Shown: in pieces, positions 34,341 to 43,558 of the stretch
Layout of the letters: each line of letters opens with the position of its first letter
Numbering within the stretch: the first letter of the stretch is position 1
From: Halegenticoccus soli
Lineage (GTDB): Archaea; Halobacteriota; Halobacteria; Halobacteriales; Haloferacaceae
Reading direction: 5' to 3'
Assembly (NCBI RefSeq): GCF_002844195.1
Contig: NZ_PEND01000001.1
Coordinates: 434,001-498,000 of the forward strand
Length of the DNA stretch: 64,000 nucleotides
The notes under the pieces: generated by a model
Told to the model about the DNA's origin: nothing
Database searches by the model: none
What the model saw: the letters and a program-made list of their open reading frames with translations, nothing else
Position numbers and translations under genes: made by a program

Positions 34341-35389
34341 CACTCGTCACCTCCCCCGTCCGCGGCCGCGGTCCCCGGCTTCGCCGCCGGCTCCGGCGGG
34401 TCGGCGAACACGTCGTCGTACGCCTCCTCGGGATCGGGTTCGGGCTGCTCCTTCGCGAAGGCGATGGCGTCCTCGACGCGCCGTTCGGCCGCCGCGCGGA
34501 GTTCCCCGAGTCGCTCCTCGTCGACCCCCTCGGCCCTGAGGCGGTCGGCCAGTCGGTCGATCGGGTCGAGGCGCTTCAGCCGCTCGACCTCGTCGTCGGG
34601 GCGGTACGCCTCGGCGTCGCCCATGAAGTGGCCCATGTGGCGGTGGACCTGCACCTCCAGGAGCGTCGGTCCGTTGCCGGCACGGGCGCGCCCGACCGCC
34701 TCCGCGGCGGCCTCGTACACGGCGACGGCGTCGTTGTAGTCGACGCGGACGCCGGGCATGTCGAAGCCGTCGGCGCGCTGGGCGCCGTTTTTCACGTCCG
34801 TGACGCGCTCCTTCGGCATGCTGATCGCCCAGTCGTTGTCCTCGACGACGAACACGACGGGCAGGTCGTGGACGCTCGCGAGGTTGAGCGATTCCAGAAA
34901 GCCGCCCTGGTCGATCGCGCCCTCGCCGAGGTAGGCGACGGCGACACCGTCGGTTCCGCGCTTCTTCGCCGCCATCGCCGCGCCGACCGCCGGCGGACAC
35001 CCCTGTGCGATGATCCCGCTGCACGCGAAATTCACGTCGGGGTCGAACAGGTGCATGTGTCCGCCCTTGCCCTTACAGAGGCCCGTCCGCCGACCGAAGA
35101 TCTCCGCCGTCATCCGATCGAGGTCGACGCCCTTCGCGATGGCGACGTGGTGCGGCCGGTGCGGCGCGGTCACCGTGTCGTCGTCCCGGAGGTGCTGACA
35201 GACCCCCGCCGCCGCGGCTTCGTGCCCCGCGGCGAGGTGTAACTCCCCCGGAATCGGTCCGGCGGAGATGTCGAACGCCGGTTGTTTCCCTTCGAGGTAC
35301 TCCTCCTGCAACCGCTCCTCGTAGTACCGAGCGGTCACCATGTCGGAGAACATCTCCACGAGTTCGCTTTGTGTTGGCACTTGGCACAC
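34340..35389 (-). CDS. 2-oxoacid (acetoin/pyruvate-type) dehydrogenase E1, alpha subunit
   Basis: 349 residues. The TPP/Mg motif reads GEGAIDQGGFLESLNLAS, a mild variant of the usual GDGxxNxGxxxESLN, and is followed by VVFVVEDNDWAIS. Substrate-side motifs RPHHVAIAKG and KGKGGHMHLFD are as in acetoin and branched-chain E1-alpha. The start is GTG at 35389 or GTG at 35380; no ATG is available in front of the homologous region. The C-terminal 40 residues are a Pro/Ala-rich acidic tail. True substrate cannot be told from sequence. Confidence 0.92.
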   Translation of the reverse strand: MCQVPTQSELVEMFSDMVTARYYEERLQEEYLEGKQPAFDISAGPIPGELHLAAGHEAAAAGVCQHLRDDDTVTAPHRPHHVAIAKGVDLDRMTAEIFGRRTGLCKGKGGHMHLFDPDVNFACSGIIAQGCPPAVGAAMAAKKRGTDGVAVAYLGEGAIDQGGFLESLNLASVHDLPVVFVVEDNDWAISMPKERVTDVKNGAQRADGFDMPGVRVDYNDAVAVYEAAAEAVGRARAGNGPTLLEVQVHRHMGHFMGDAEAYRPDDEVERLKRLDPIDRLADRLRAEGVDEERLGELRAAAERRVEDAIAFAKEQPEPDPEEAYDDVFADPPEPAAKPGTAAADGGGDE

Positions 35390-35520
35390 CCCGTCGCAGG
35401 GATACCACTGGATCGACCATTAAGGTACGCCGTTCGTTTCTCCGACTCTATCACAGAAAATAGGGTCGCTGGGGCGGGATACGACCGATCCGAGTCACTC
35501 GCCTCGGGCCGAGTTCGGAA

Positions 35521-35859
35521 CTACTCGCCCCAGTCGGGATCCGTCCGCGGCGGGCTGAAGATGTCGACGCCTTTCACCGGGACGTCACCCCGGTTTTCGG
35601 CGGCGTGGGGTTCGTCGGCCGGGACCGCGTAGGAGTCGCCCGGGCCGGCGTGGACCTCCTCCCCGTCGACGACGAACGTCAGGGTCCCCTCGACGATGTA
35701 GCCCGTCTGCTCGTGCGGGTGGCTGTGCTCCGGCACGGTCGCCCCCGGTTCGATGAAGAAGTGCTGGACGCTCATCTCCTCGCCGGCCGCCAACTGCGAG
35801 AGGTGGACGCCGGGCACCGCTTCGACCGCTTCGACCGCATCCGTCGGAACGCACTCCAT
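35521..35859 (-). CDS. Cupin-domain protein
   Basis: 112 residues, one small beta-barrel. The two cupin motifs are EHSHPHEQTGYIVEGTLTF (metal-binding His-x-His and Glu) and GDSYAVPADEPHAAENRG (third His). It is therefore likely to hold a metal ion. Family members include isomerases, dioxygenases and sensors; no function is assigned. The ATG at 35859 is in frame with the longer open frame but begins the homologous region. Confidence 0.82.
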   Translation of the reverse strand: MECVPTDAVEAVEAVPGVHLSQLAAGEEMSVQHFFIEPGATVPEHSHPHEQTGYIVEGTLTFVVDGEEVHAGPGDSYAVPADEPHAAENRGDVPVKGVDIFSPPRTDPDWGE

Positions 35860-35993
35860 GCGTGGTGCGTGTTCCCCCGGAGCATAAATCTCCGCACCGC
35901 GGCGAACGAGGCGGTTCGCGGCGCGGCGAAGCGGCGTCGTTCGATCGCCGCCTTCCCGGGGCGGGATCGTGAACCCGCCGCGTCCGCGGGCGA

Positions 35994-36803
35994 CTACCGC
36001 GACTCGCCGCGACGCTCGGCGGCCGCCTCCCCGGCGAGTACGGCGTTGACGACCGCCCCGAGGAGGATGACGAGGCCGCCGAAGTACAGCCAGGTGACGA
36101 ACAGCAACACCGCGCCGAGCAGCCCGTAGGCCCGGTACCGCGCGGCGTTCTGCACGTAGTACAGGAAGACGACTTCGAGGAGGAGCCACCCCGCGGCGGC
36201 GACGACGGCTCCGGGGACGACCTCGCGAACCGTGACCGGCACCGGCGGGAGCACGTAGTACACGGGCAGCAGGACGACGGCGAGCGCGACAAAGAGGCCG
36301 GCGCTCCCCGCGATCGCGGGGTTCTCGATCGGGGGATCGAGCACCGCGAGCGCGACGCCGGTGGCGACCATCAGCGCGACGGCGAGCGCGACGAGTCCGA
36401 GCACGAGGAGGCCGTTCCGGAGCTGGACGAAGAGCGGGATCGACAGCCCCGCGTCGTACACCTCAGCGAACGCGATCGAGAGCCCGCGGAACACCTTCAG
36501 TCCGCTCCAGAGCAACACGAGGAGGCTCAGGACGCCGGCCCCGGTTCGCACCTCGGAGTTCCGCAACGCCTGCGCGAGCACCTCGCGACCGCTCGGGGTG
36601 AGATACGGCTCCGTCCACGCCACCAGCCGCGGGACGAGCTGACCCTCGCCGGCGGTCGTCGCGACGGCGAGGGCGATGACGACCAGCGGCACGAGCGAGA
36701 CGAGCGCGTAGTGCGCGAAGCTCGCCGCCATGAAGGTGATCTCGCGCTCCCGGGCGGTTCGAACCACCTCGATCACGGTGTCGGCCGCGACGATCGGACT
36801 CAC
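35994..36803 (-). CDS. YihY/BrkB-family membrane protein
   Basis: 269 residues with six membrane helices. Typical family elements are TFMAASFAHYALVSLVPLVV in helix 1, LLLVTWLYFGGLVILLGAVVNA-like C-terminal region (here VTWLYFGGLVILLG) and the GLLVLGLVALAVAL segment. Function is unsettled; once called ribonuclease BN by mistake, it is now regarded as a putative transporter. Start is GTG at 36803 (VSPIVAADTVIEVVR). The following 140 bases hold a divergent promoter pair with the zinc-ribbon gene. Confidence 0.87.
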   Translation of the reverse strand: MSPIVAADTVIEVVRTAREREITFMAASFAHYALVSLVPLVVIALAVATTAGEGQLVPRLVAWTEPYLTPSGREVLAQALRNSEVRTGAGVLSLLVLLWSGLKVFRGLSIAFAEVYDAGLSIPLFVQLRNGLLVLGLVALAVALMVATGVALAVLDPPIENPAIAGSAGLFVALAVVLLPVYYVLPPVPVTVREVVPGAVVAAAGWLLLEVVFLYYVQNAARYRAYGLLGAVLLFVTWLYFGGLVILLGAVVNAVLAGEAAAERRGESR

Positions 36804-36941
36804 GCGGGTCGATACGCGGCGGTGGGGACCAAGAGGTTTGTCGCGGTTCTCGCCGCGTGCGACGGGCGGTCCGTCGTCCTTTTCGGCGCGCCGGGACCGA
36901 CGGGACAGCAGATTCAAACCCGGCGACCGCGAAGCCGGGGT

Positions 36942-37457
36942 ATGTACGCGGTCGTCGGCTGCACCGACTGTGGCAACCTCTGGCTCCTCGAAGATCCCGG
37001 CGAGACGGCGCAGTGTTCGCGCTGCGGGAAGCGACACCGGACCCGGAAGCTCAGGCGCTTTTTCGAATCGGACGACAGGGAGGCGGCGCGGCAGGCCCGC
37101 GCGGCGATGCTCGCCAGGAAGGGCGGCCACGACGAGGCCTTCGCGGACCTCGACGACGTGGCGACGATGGAGGCGCGGCTGAACGACGTCGGCGTCGAGG
37201 ACCGGGAGCTTCTCGAACGGTCGGGCGTCGACGCCGACGAGGTCGCGGCGGCGGGCGACGCGTCCGCCGGTCGGTCGCGGAGTCGGCAGGAGATCGTCGT
37301 CGACGCGGTTCGCGAGGGCGACCGGCCGACGGAGGAGGAGGTTGTCGCCTACGCGACGGACCGCGGGGTCCCGGCGGACGCCGCCCGGAGGCTGCTGGAG
37401 GCGCTGACGCGCCGCGGCGAGGTCAGCGAGAGCCGGGGCCGGTATCGGCTGGTGTGA
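36942..37457 (+). CDS. Zinc-ribbon / winged-helix protein (DUF5817-like)
   Basis: 171 residues. An N-terminal zinc ribbon has CTDC and CSRC pairs (about residues 7-10 and 27-30). A basic helix RTRKLRRFFESDDR follows, and the C-terminal part (about 110-171) looks like a winged helix (RQEIVVDAVREGDRPTEEEVV, GEVSESRGRYRL). It reminds me of the haloarchaeal DUF5817 family of unknown role; nucleic-acid binding is inferred. The ATG at 36942 is 45 bases after a weak T-rich element. Confidence 0.78.
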   Translation: MYAVVGCTDCGNLWLLEDPGETAQCSRCGKRHRTRKLRRFFESDDREAARQARAAMLARKGGHDEAFADLDDVATMEARLNDVGVEDRELLERSGVDADEVAAAGDASAGRSRSRQEIVVDAVREGDRPTEEEVVAYATDRGVPADAARRLLEALTRRGEVSESRGRYRLV

Positions 37458-37510
37458 GTCGGCGCGAGGACGGTATCGGCTCGCGCGAGGCGACGGCGGG
37501 CCGACGGCGG

Positions 37511-38749
37511 CTATCTCCCCAGATTCTCGTGGGCGCTGGAGAGGTGCCGCGATCCGAGCGCCGCGAGCAGCGACAGTTCGCCCGCGAGCGCCCCGACCGC
37601 GATGCACTCGGCGAGCGCGTCCGCGTTCGACCCCGGCGGGTCGCCGCCGCCGCGGACGCCGAGCACGTCGAGGCCCTCCGCCTGCGTCGGGAGCTTCGTC
37701 CCGCCGCCGACGGTGCCGACCTCGAGGCTCGAAAGCGAGACGGAGACGTACAGGTCGCCGTCCGGATCGACCTCCGCCGTCGTGATCGCGTTCGCCCCCT
37801 CGACGACCTGCGCGGCGTCCTGCCCGGTCGCGAGGAACATCGCGGCGACGACGTTCGCGACGTGGGCGTTGAAGCCGAGGCTCGCGGCCTTCGCGCTGCC
37901 GACGAGGTTCTTCCGGACGTTGATCTCGGCGACCGCCTCCGGCGTCGTGTGCAGGCGCTCCTCGACGACCCCGCGCGGGATCGTCACGTCGGCCGCGACG
38001 CTCCGCCCCCGCCCCTCGACCGCGTTGATCGCGGCGGGCTTCTTGTCGGTGCAGAGGTTCCCCGAGAGGGCGACGAGCGAGGCGGTCGTCTCGGACTCGA
38101 TCAGGTCGCAGGCCGCCTGCGTGGCGATCGTGGCCATGTTCATCCCCATCGCGTCCTTCGTGTCGTAGCGGAACCGCAGGAAGACGGAGTTGCCGACGAC
38201 GTAGGGCGTCACGCCGAGCAGTTCCCCGTGGCTCGTGGTCGACTCGGCCGCCTCGGCGAGTTCGTCCCCGTGCCCGCGGACCCACTCGACGAGCGCCTCG
38301 GCCTCGGCGACGTCCGCGACGCGGAAGACGGGCGCGCGGGTCATCCCCGATTTGAGGACGCGCGCGGTCGCGCCGCCCGCCCGCTCGACGACGGAGCAGC
38401 CGCGGTTGACGCTGGCGACGAGGGCCCCTTCGGTCGTCGCGAGGGGGAGGTAGCGCGCGCCCGAGAGCGCGCCGCCGTCGATCGTGACCGGGCCGGCGAC
38501 GCCCATCGGCACCTGCGCCGCGCCGATCATGTTCTCGACGCTCGACTCGGCCGCGGCGGCGTCGAACCCGTACGAGCCGACGGCGTCGAGGGTCGCGTCC
38601 GACCGCTCCTCGACGAGCAGGCGTCTGGCCGCCGCCGCCGCGTCGGCGTCCGCGTGCGCTTCGAGTTCGTGGAACCGGAGGTCGCCGTCCCGGACGCGGT
38701 CGGCGAGCGCGCCCGCGTCCGCCGCCTCGGAGTCCGCGGTGTCGGTCAT
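37511..38749 (-). CDS. hmgA: HMG-CoA reductase
   Basis: 412 residues, class I NADPH enzyme that makes mevalonate for isoprenoid ether lipids and carotenoids. Motifs: ENMIGAAQVPMGVAGPV (substrate), DAMGMNM (cofactor), DKKPAAINAVEGRG with the catalytic Lys, GQDAAQVVEG with the catalytic Asp, GTVGGGTKLPTQ and the C-terminal His of RHLSSAHENLGR. Archaeal lipid synthesis depends on it, and statins target this enzyme in haloarchaea. It is convergent with the zinc-ribbon gene; ATG at 38749. Confidence 0.97.
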   Translation of the reverse strand: MTDTADSEAADAGALADRVRDGDLRFHELEAHADADAAAAARRLLVEERSDATLDAVGSYGFDAAAAESSVENMIGAAQVPMGVAGPVTIDGGALSGARYLPLATTEGALVASVNRGCSVVERAGGATARVLKSGMTRAPVFRVADVAEAEALVEWVRGHGDELAEAAESTTSHGELLGVTPYVVGNSVFLRFRYDTKDAMGMNMATIATQAACDLIESETTASLVALSGNLCTDKKPAAINAVEGRGRSVAADVTIPRGVVEERLHTTPEAVAEINVRKNLVGSAKAASLGFNAHVANVVAAMFLATGQDAAQVVEGANAITTAEVDPDGDLYVSVSLSSLEVGTVGGGTKLPTQAEGLDVLGVRGGGDPPGSNADALAECIAVGALAGELSLLAALGSRHLSSAHENLGR

Positions 38750-38982
38750 GGCGGGTGGTCGTTCCGGCGGTCGCTAAGGGTTGTCGGTTCCGCGTCCCGT
38801 CGGACCGCTCGCGGCGCGGCGGGCCGCGAGGGCGCTCGTCCGCGCCACCGGCTCTCACCGCGTTCGCGCCGCCGACGTTCGGTGCGTCGCCGGGGGTCCG
38901 GCGGACGGCGGACAACCGGCTCGACGTTCAACCGTGCCAACCGTTCACAACACGTTTGTGCGCTCGGTGCCGACTCGCGGAC

Positions 38983-39228
38983 ATGCCGCGCGATCCGATC
39001 GAGCGCGAGACGGCGGTCGGCGAGGACTACTCGGTCGCGGTGCCGCCCGCGGTCCGGGAGGCGGGCGCGGTCGCCCCCGGGGATCGGCTCCGATGGGTCG
39101 TCGGGCGGTACGGCGACGTGACCGTCGAAGTCGTCGGGCGGAGCGACGAGGGAGCGACGTACGACAACTTCGACCACGTGAGCGGCGAGGCGCTCGACGA
39201 ACAGGAGTTCGCGGGCGAGGAGCCGTAG
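38983..39228 (+). CDS. AbrB/SpoVT-like small DNA-binding protein
   Basis: 81 residues. The first half, DPIERETAVGEDYSVAVPPAVREAG then VAPGDRLRWVVG, has the swapped-hairpin pattern of SpoVT-AbrB domains (strand, VPPAVRE turn, GDRL strand). The second half is acidic. Such proteins are transcription regulators or antitoxins; no toxin-like partner adjoins it, so a regulator is more likely. The ATG at 38983 is about 40 bases after TTCACAACACG. Confidence 0.68.
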   Translation: MPRDPIERETAVGEDYSVAVPPAVREAGAVAPGDRLRWVVGRYGDVTVEVVGRSDEGATYDNFDHVSGEALDEQEFAGEEP

Positions 39229-39385
39229 CCGGGCGCGGGCGCGTCGGCGCGACCGAATCGAGGCGGTCTCTCGCGGCGGGAGCGACCGCCCGCGCTGACT
39301 GTCCGCGCGATCGCCCGCGCCGGTCCACCGCGGGCGACCGCCCGCTTCCCGAACGGTTTTGCCCTCTCACGTCCCCGACCGTCGT

Positions 39386-41047
39386 ATGACAGACGCCGCC
39401 GACCTCCTCCTGACGAACGCGGAGGTTCACACGCTCGCGGCTCCGGACGGGGCGACGTCCGGCCCGCGCGCACGGGTCACCGGTCGAACGACCGCCGCCC
39501 CCGACGCCGACGAGGTTCGCGAGGCCGTCGCCGTCCGCGACGGGCGGATCGTCCGCGTCGGCTCCGCGTACGACCTCCAGTTCCTCGCCGGGGTCGAGAC
39601 CGAGGTGATCGACCTCGACGGCCGCGTCCTCCTGCCGGGGTTCGTCGACGCGCACACGCACCTGCTCATGACCGGTCGGGCGCTCGTTCACGCCGACCTC
39701 TCCGGGGCGGACGGGCCGGCGGCGTGCCGGGCGCGCCTCCGCGACCGCGCGGCGAACGTCGGCGAGGACGAGTGGGTGCTCGGCTTCGGCTACGACGAGA
39801 GCGCGTGGGACGACCGGCGCTACCTCCGCCGCGAGGACCTCGACGCCGTCTCCGAGGGCCGCCCTGTCGTCGCCTTCCGCGAGGACATGCACGTCGCCTC
39901 GCTCAACTCGGCCGCGCTCGACCGACTCGCCGACGACATGCCGACCGGCGACGTGCGCCGCGAGGGCGGCGAGCCGACGGGCGTAGTCGTCGAGGAGGCC
40001 GCCGAGGTCGTGTACCGGGCCATCGAACCGGACCCCGGAGAGACGGCCGAGCTGATACGGGCCGCCCAGCGGGCCGCCAACGAGCGGGGCGTGACGGGCG
40101 TCCACGACATGGTCCGCAGGTCCCACGCCCCGCGGGTGTACCGGGAACTCGATCTCGCGGGCGAACTCACCCTCCGCGTGCGCCTCAACTACTGGTCTGA
40201 CCACCTCGACGCGCTGATCGAGGCCGGCCTGCGCACGAACCACGGGAGCGGGATGGTCCGAACGGGGGCGATAAAGACGTTCACCGACGGCAGTTTCGGC
40301 GGCCGGACGGCGAAGCTCTCGGAGCCGTACGCCGACGTGGGTTCGGACGCGGACGCCGGCGCGGACTCGGACACCGGCGACGGTGACGGGACCGGTCAGG
40401 ATGGCGGCGCGACCGGCCAGTGGGTGGTCGATCCGGGGGAGCTGAACGACCTCGTCGCCCGCGCCGACGCGGCCGGGTTCCAGGTGGCGGCCCACGCCAT
40501 CGGCGACGAGGCGATCGACGCCGCGCTCGACGCCTACGCCGACTGCGAGGATCCGGGCACGTCGCGCCACCGGATCGAGCACGTCGAACTGGCGAGCGAC
40601 GAGGCGATCCGGCGCTTCGGCGACATGGGCGTCGTCGCCTCGGTCCAGCCGAACTTCCTCAAGTGGGCCGGCGAGGGCGGCCTCTACGACGCCCGCCTCG
40701 GCGACCGCCGCACCGAGACGAACCGGTACCCCGCGCTCCTGGAGGCGGGCGCGCCGCTCGCGTTCGGCTCCGACTGCATGCCGCTCGATCCGCTTCTCGG
40801 CGTCCACTACGCCGTGAACGCCCCCGCGGAGAGCCAGCGGCTCGGCGTGACGGAGGCGATCCGCGCCTACACGCTCGGGGCGGCGTACGCCGGGTTTGAC
40901 GAGGGGCGCGTCGGGACCGTCGAGCCCGGAAAGCGCGCGGACTTCGTCGCCCTGGAGCGGTCGCCGTGGGAGCACCCGACGGAGATCGCGGACGTCGGCG
41001 TGGCGATGACCGTCGTGGACGGGGAGATCGTCTACGACGGGCGCTGA
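39386..41047 (+). CDS. YtcJ-type metal-dependent amidohydrolase
   Basis: 553 residues. Amidohydrolase signatures are LPGFVDAHTHL (His-x-His), KTFTDGSFGG, AAHAIGDEAIDAAL (His), RIEHVELAS (His) and FGSDCMPLDPLLG with the Asp ligand; a C-terminal beta-sandwich ends VGTVEPGKRADFVALE. YtcJ members hydrolyse N-formyl or amide substrates; the substrate is unknown. An acidic, Gly/Asp repeat insert of about 25 residues (about 320-345) is a haloarchaeal addition. Its last 16 bases overlap the convergent regulator gene. Confidence 0.93.
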   Translation: MTDAADLLLTNAEVHTLAAPDGATSGPRARVTGRTTAAPDADEVREAVAVRDGRIVRVGSAYDLQFLAGVETEVIDLDGRVLLPGFVDAHTHLLMTGRALVHADLSGADGPAACRARLRDRAANVGEDEWVLGFGYDESAWDDRRYLRREDLDAVSEGRPVVAFREDMHVASLNSAALDRLADDMPTGDVRREGGEPTGVVVEEAAEVVYRAIEPDPGETAELIRAAQRAANERGVTGVHDMVRRSHAPRVYRELDLAGELTLRVRLNYWSDHLDALIEAGLRTNHGSGMVRTGAIKTFTDGSFGGRTAKLSEPYADVGSDADAGADSDTGDGDGTGQDGGATGQWVVDPGELNDLVARADAAGFQVAAHAIGDEAIDAALDAYADCEDPGTSRHRIEHVELASDEAIRRFGDMGVVASVQPNFLKWAGEGGLYDARLGDRRTETNRYPALLEAGAPLAFGSDCMPLDPLLGVHYAVNAPAESQRLGVTEAIRAYTLGAAYAGFDEGRVGTVEPGKRADFVALERSPWEHPTEIADVGVAMTVVDGEIVYDGR

Positions 41048-41961
41048 CCGTTCGTCTCGATCGGCCGCGCGCAGCCGTCCGCGTCGACGACGTTCAGGCG
41101 GCCGTCGAGGACGATGCACATCGAGTCGTCGCCGCAGGGGATGTCGAGCCGCACCTCGATGGGGTCCTCGGAGACGATCGTCGTGCTGGCGTCGCTCACG
41201 CACCAGTCGAACGTCCAGAACGGCCGGGTGCTCAGGTCGACGCCACGCTCGGCGTGGAAGGTGAGCACGTCGGCGTTGTCGAGGAGGTTGAGCCCGACCG
41301 ACGAGTGGAGCCGGTTCCGACAGCGGGTGCACTCGTGAACGACCTGCACGTCGAGCCCCGGGTAGTCGGTCTCCGTCGTGAGCGTCGTCTCCATCTTCCC
41401 CATGCACTCGGGGCAGACGCCGTCCGCGGCGAGGCAGTAGTGGTGGCGGACGTGGTGGTGGAACGCCTGCAGCAGCTCCTCGGGGGTGCGATCGTCCAGG
41501 CCGCCCGGCGGGAACGAGTAGCTGACGTGGACCGCCCCGCACTCCCCGCACTCGATGGTGAGGTGCTCGTCCGCGTACCACGCCCGCAGGCCGCCGCCGC
41601 AGTCGTAACACGACCCCTCCGTCTCGAACGGGTCGAGGCGGGCGCGGTCGGTGAACGTGCCGGCGAAGACAGAGCGGACGACCTTCCGGCCGGGGTACTG
41701 GAACTCGTAGCCCTCGTCCGTCCGCCGGACGAAGTGGTCGGTGAGCTTCTTCAGGTGGTAGTTGAAGTGGGCGCTGTCGTCGATGTCGACCAGCTCGTAC
41801 AGCTCCGAGAAGGGGACCGGCCGCTCGTCGCCGCCGGCGTCCAAGAGCGCCTGCAGGATCTCGATTCGCGTGTCGTTGCCGAGCAGCGCGAACGCCTCGG
41901 CCGGCGAGATGCTCGCCGCCTCGGGTGGATCGCTCGCCGCGCTGTTGGCGGGCTGACTCAT
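41032..41961 (-). CDS. ArsR-like winged-helix regulator with zinc ribbons
   Basis: 309 residues. Residues 18-95 form an ArsR-type winged helix (AFALLGNDTRIEILQALL, FNYHLKKLTDHFVRRTDEGY). The remainder has several Cys pairs: CYDC, CGECG, CPECMG and CTRCRN, likely two zinc ribbons, then a ligand-like C-terminal domain ending with Cys. It is a haloarchaeal regulator family of unknown signal. ATG at 41961. It shares a 12-base promoter core with the divergent gene at 42123, which suggests autoregulation. Confidence 0.85.
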   Translation of the reverse strand: MSQPANSAASDPPEAASISPAEAFALLGNDTRIEILQALLDAGGDERPVPFSELYELVDIDDSAHFNYHLKKLTDHFVRRTDEGYEFQYPGRKVVRSVFAGTFTDRARLDPFETEGSCYDCGGGLRAWYADEHLTIECGECGAVHVSYSFPPGGLDDRTPEELLQAFHHHVRHHYCLAADGVCPECMGKMETTLTTETDYPGLDVQVVHECTRCRNRLHSSVGLNLLDNADVLTFHAERGVDLSTRPFWTFDWCVSDASTTIVSEDPIEVRLDIPCGDDSMCIVLDGRLNVVDADGCARPIETNGQRPS

Positions 41962-41984
41962 GTGAGAGGCTACCGTGCCCCCGA

Positions 41985-41996
41985 ACAAAACAGTTC
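41985..41996 (-). promoter_or_regulatory. Promoter core of the ArsR-like regulator, shared with the divergent gene
   Basis: On the minus strand this reads GAACTGTTTTGT, centred about 27 bases from the ATG at 41961. The identical 12-mer occurs on the plus strand at 42089-42100. Confidence 0.6.
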
Positions 41997-42088
41997 TGTA
42001 CCCCGCCGTCGCTACAAAAAAAGATTTCAGGAAGCGAGGCTGCGGGAGCGACCGCTGGCCCGCGACGCGCCCCGGTCGGCGCGAGAGG

Positions 42089-42100
42089 GAACTGTTTTGT
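42089..42100 (+). promoter_or_regulatory. Promoter core of the divergent membrane protein, same 12-mer
   Basis: GAACTGTTTTGT, centred about 27 bases before the ATG at 42123, is identical to the core at 41985-41996 in opposite orientation, about 90 bases away. Confidence 0.6.
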
Positions 42101-42122
42101 CGCGCTCGGCTCACCTTCCCGC

Positions 42123-42437
42123 ATGGCCCTCGCGCAGTTTCCCGGCGTCCCCGGCGGTCCCGAACTCCTGATCGTCCTCGCGGCGACGCTCCTCCTGTTC
42201 GGCCCCGTCGTGCTCGCCGTCGTCGCCCTCCTGCGGTACTTCGACCGCGACGGACGCGGCGAGGGCGACGACGTCCGCGTCGCCGAATTCGAAGCTAGAG
42301 TGGCGGAGCTGGAGCGCCGCGTCGAGGACGGTCGCCGGACCGGCGCGGGAGCGGACGATTCCGATGCGATCGGCTCGGGCGCGGACGATTCCGACGCGAT
42401 CAGCTCCGGCGCGGACGGTTCCGACGGGGACGACTGA
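42123..42437 (+). CDS. Small membrane protein with coiled coil and acidic repeats
   Basis: 104 residues. One membrane helix (about residues 15-38) is followed by a short basic stretch, a coiled coil (VAEFEARVAELERRVED) and a tail with three near-copies of GADDSDAI. No enzymatic motif. It is a Sec-independent single-pass protein, probably with the tail in the cytosol. Transcribed divergently from the winged-helix regulator, which may control it. Confidence 0.65.
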   Translation: MALAQFPGVPGGPELLIVLAATLLLFGPVVLAVVALLRYFDRDGRGEGDDVRVAEFEARVAELERRVEDGRRTGAGADDSDAIGSGADDSDAISSGADGSDGDD

Positions 42438-42552
42438 GACCGATCCGGGAGGCACGACCGAGACCGGCGCGGAAAAAACGACGGACGAGACCCCGCCGGA
42501 GGGTCGGTCGAAAAGGAGAACACTTAGCCTCCGCTCGCCCGAGAACCGGACA

Positions 42553-43344
42553 ATGACGTTCTTCGATCGCCTCAGAGAGCGCATCGAACGCGCGGACAGC
42601 GTCCTCTCGGTCGGCCTCGACGCCGACCCGGCGCGCATCCCCGAGCACCTCCGGGAGAAGGACCTCCCGCGCTGGGCGTTCAACCGCCGGATCATCGACG
42701 CGACCCACGAGTACGCCGCCGTCTACAAGCCCAACGCCGCGTTCTACGAGGACCCGGACGGGTGGCGCTCGCTCCGGGAGACGATCGCCTACGCCCGCGG
42801 CAAGGACGTGCCGGTCCTGCTCGACGCGAAGCGCGCGGACATCGGCAACACGACCCGGCAGTACGCGAAGCTCCTCGACCACGCGGACGCCGTCACCGTG
42901 AACCCGTACATGGGGCGCGACTCGCTCCAGCCGTTTCTCGACCGCCCCGACAGGGGCGTGTTCGTCCTCTGTCGCACTTCCAACCCCGGCGGGGCGGACT
43001 TACAGGACCTCGAACTCGCCTCCGGCGAGCCCGTCTACCAGCGGGTGGCCGCGCTCGCCGACCTGTGGAACGAACGCGGCAACGTCGGCCTCGTCGTCGG
43101 CGCGACCGCGCCCGAGGAGCTCGAAACCCTCCGCGGGCAGGTGCCGGACCTCCCGTTTCTCGTCCCCGGCGTCGGCGCGCAGGGCGGCGACGCCGAGGCG
43201 GCCGTCGAGTACGGGCTCGCGTCGGGCGTCGGTCTCGTCAACTCCTCGCGGGGCATCATCTTCGCCGGCGAGGGGGAGAACTTCGACAAGGCGGCCGGCC
43301 GGGCGGCCCGGCGGCTCCGCGACCGGCTGAACCGGTTCCGGTGA
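42553..43344 (+). CDS. pyrF: Orotidine-5'-phosphate decarboxylase
   Basis: 263 residues, type 2 (long) form. It makes UMP, the last step of pyrimidine synthesis. The catalytic Asp-x-Lys-xx-Asp set is LLDAKRADIGNTTRQYAK (about residue 92), with VSVGLDADPAR at the start and VVGATAPEEL and LVPGVGAQGG as phosphate-binding loops later. The ATG at 42553 has a TATA-like ACACTTAGCC about 30 bases upstream. Confidence 0.96.
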   Translation: MTFFDRLRERIERADSVLSVGLDADPARIPEHLREKDLPRWAFNRRIIDATHEYAAVYKPNAAFYEDPDGWRSLRETIAYARGKDVPVLLDAKRADIGNTTRQYAKLLDHADAVTVNPYMGRDSLQPFLDRPDRGVFVLCRTSNPGGADLQDLELASGEPVYQRVAALADLWNERGNVGLVVGATAPEELETLRGQVPDLPFLVPGVGAQGGDAEAAVEYGLASGVGLVNSSRGIIFAGEGENFDKAAGRAARRLRDRLNRFR

Positions 43345-43558
43345 GCGCGGCCTCCGCGTCGTCCTCTCGGTCGGAGAACGACGGCGCGGAGGAATCAGCG
43401 CCGCCCGTCGTCCGGAGGGGACAACGCCTCGCGTCCCTCGCGGCTGACCGGACCGTGCGACGTTCGGTCGCTGCGCTTTCCCCGTTCCCTCGGCCGTCGA
43501 ATTCGGATCAGCGAACGACAACAAGAAACATTGCGTCGGAACGCCAACTACGACCGTC

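Noticed and set aside
38945-42523. 1192-codon open frame on the minus strand
   Set aside because: It spans several well-identified genes on both strands, including the amidohydrolase; composition is Arg, Pro and Val noise.
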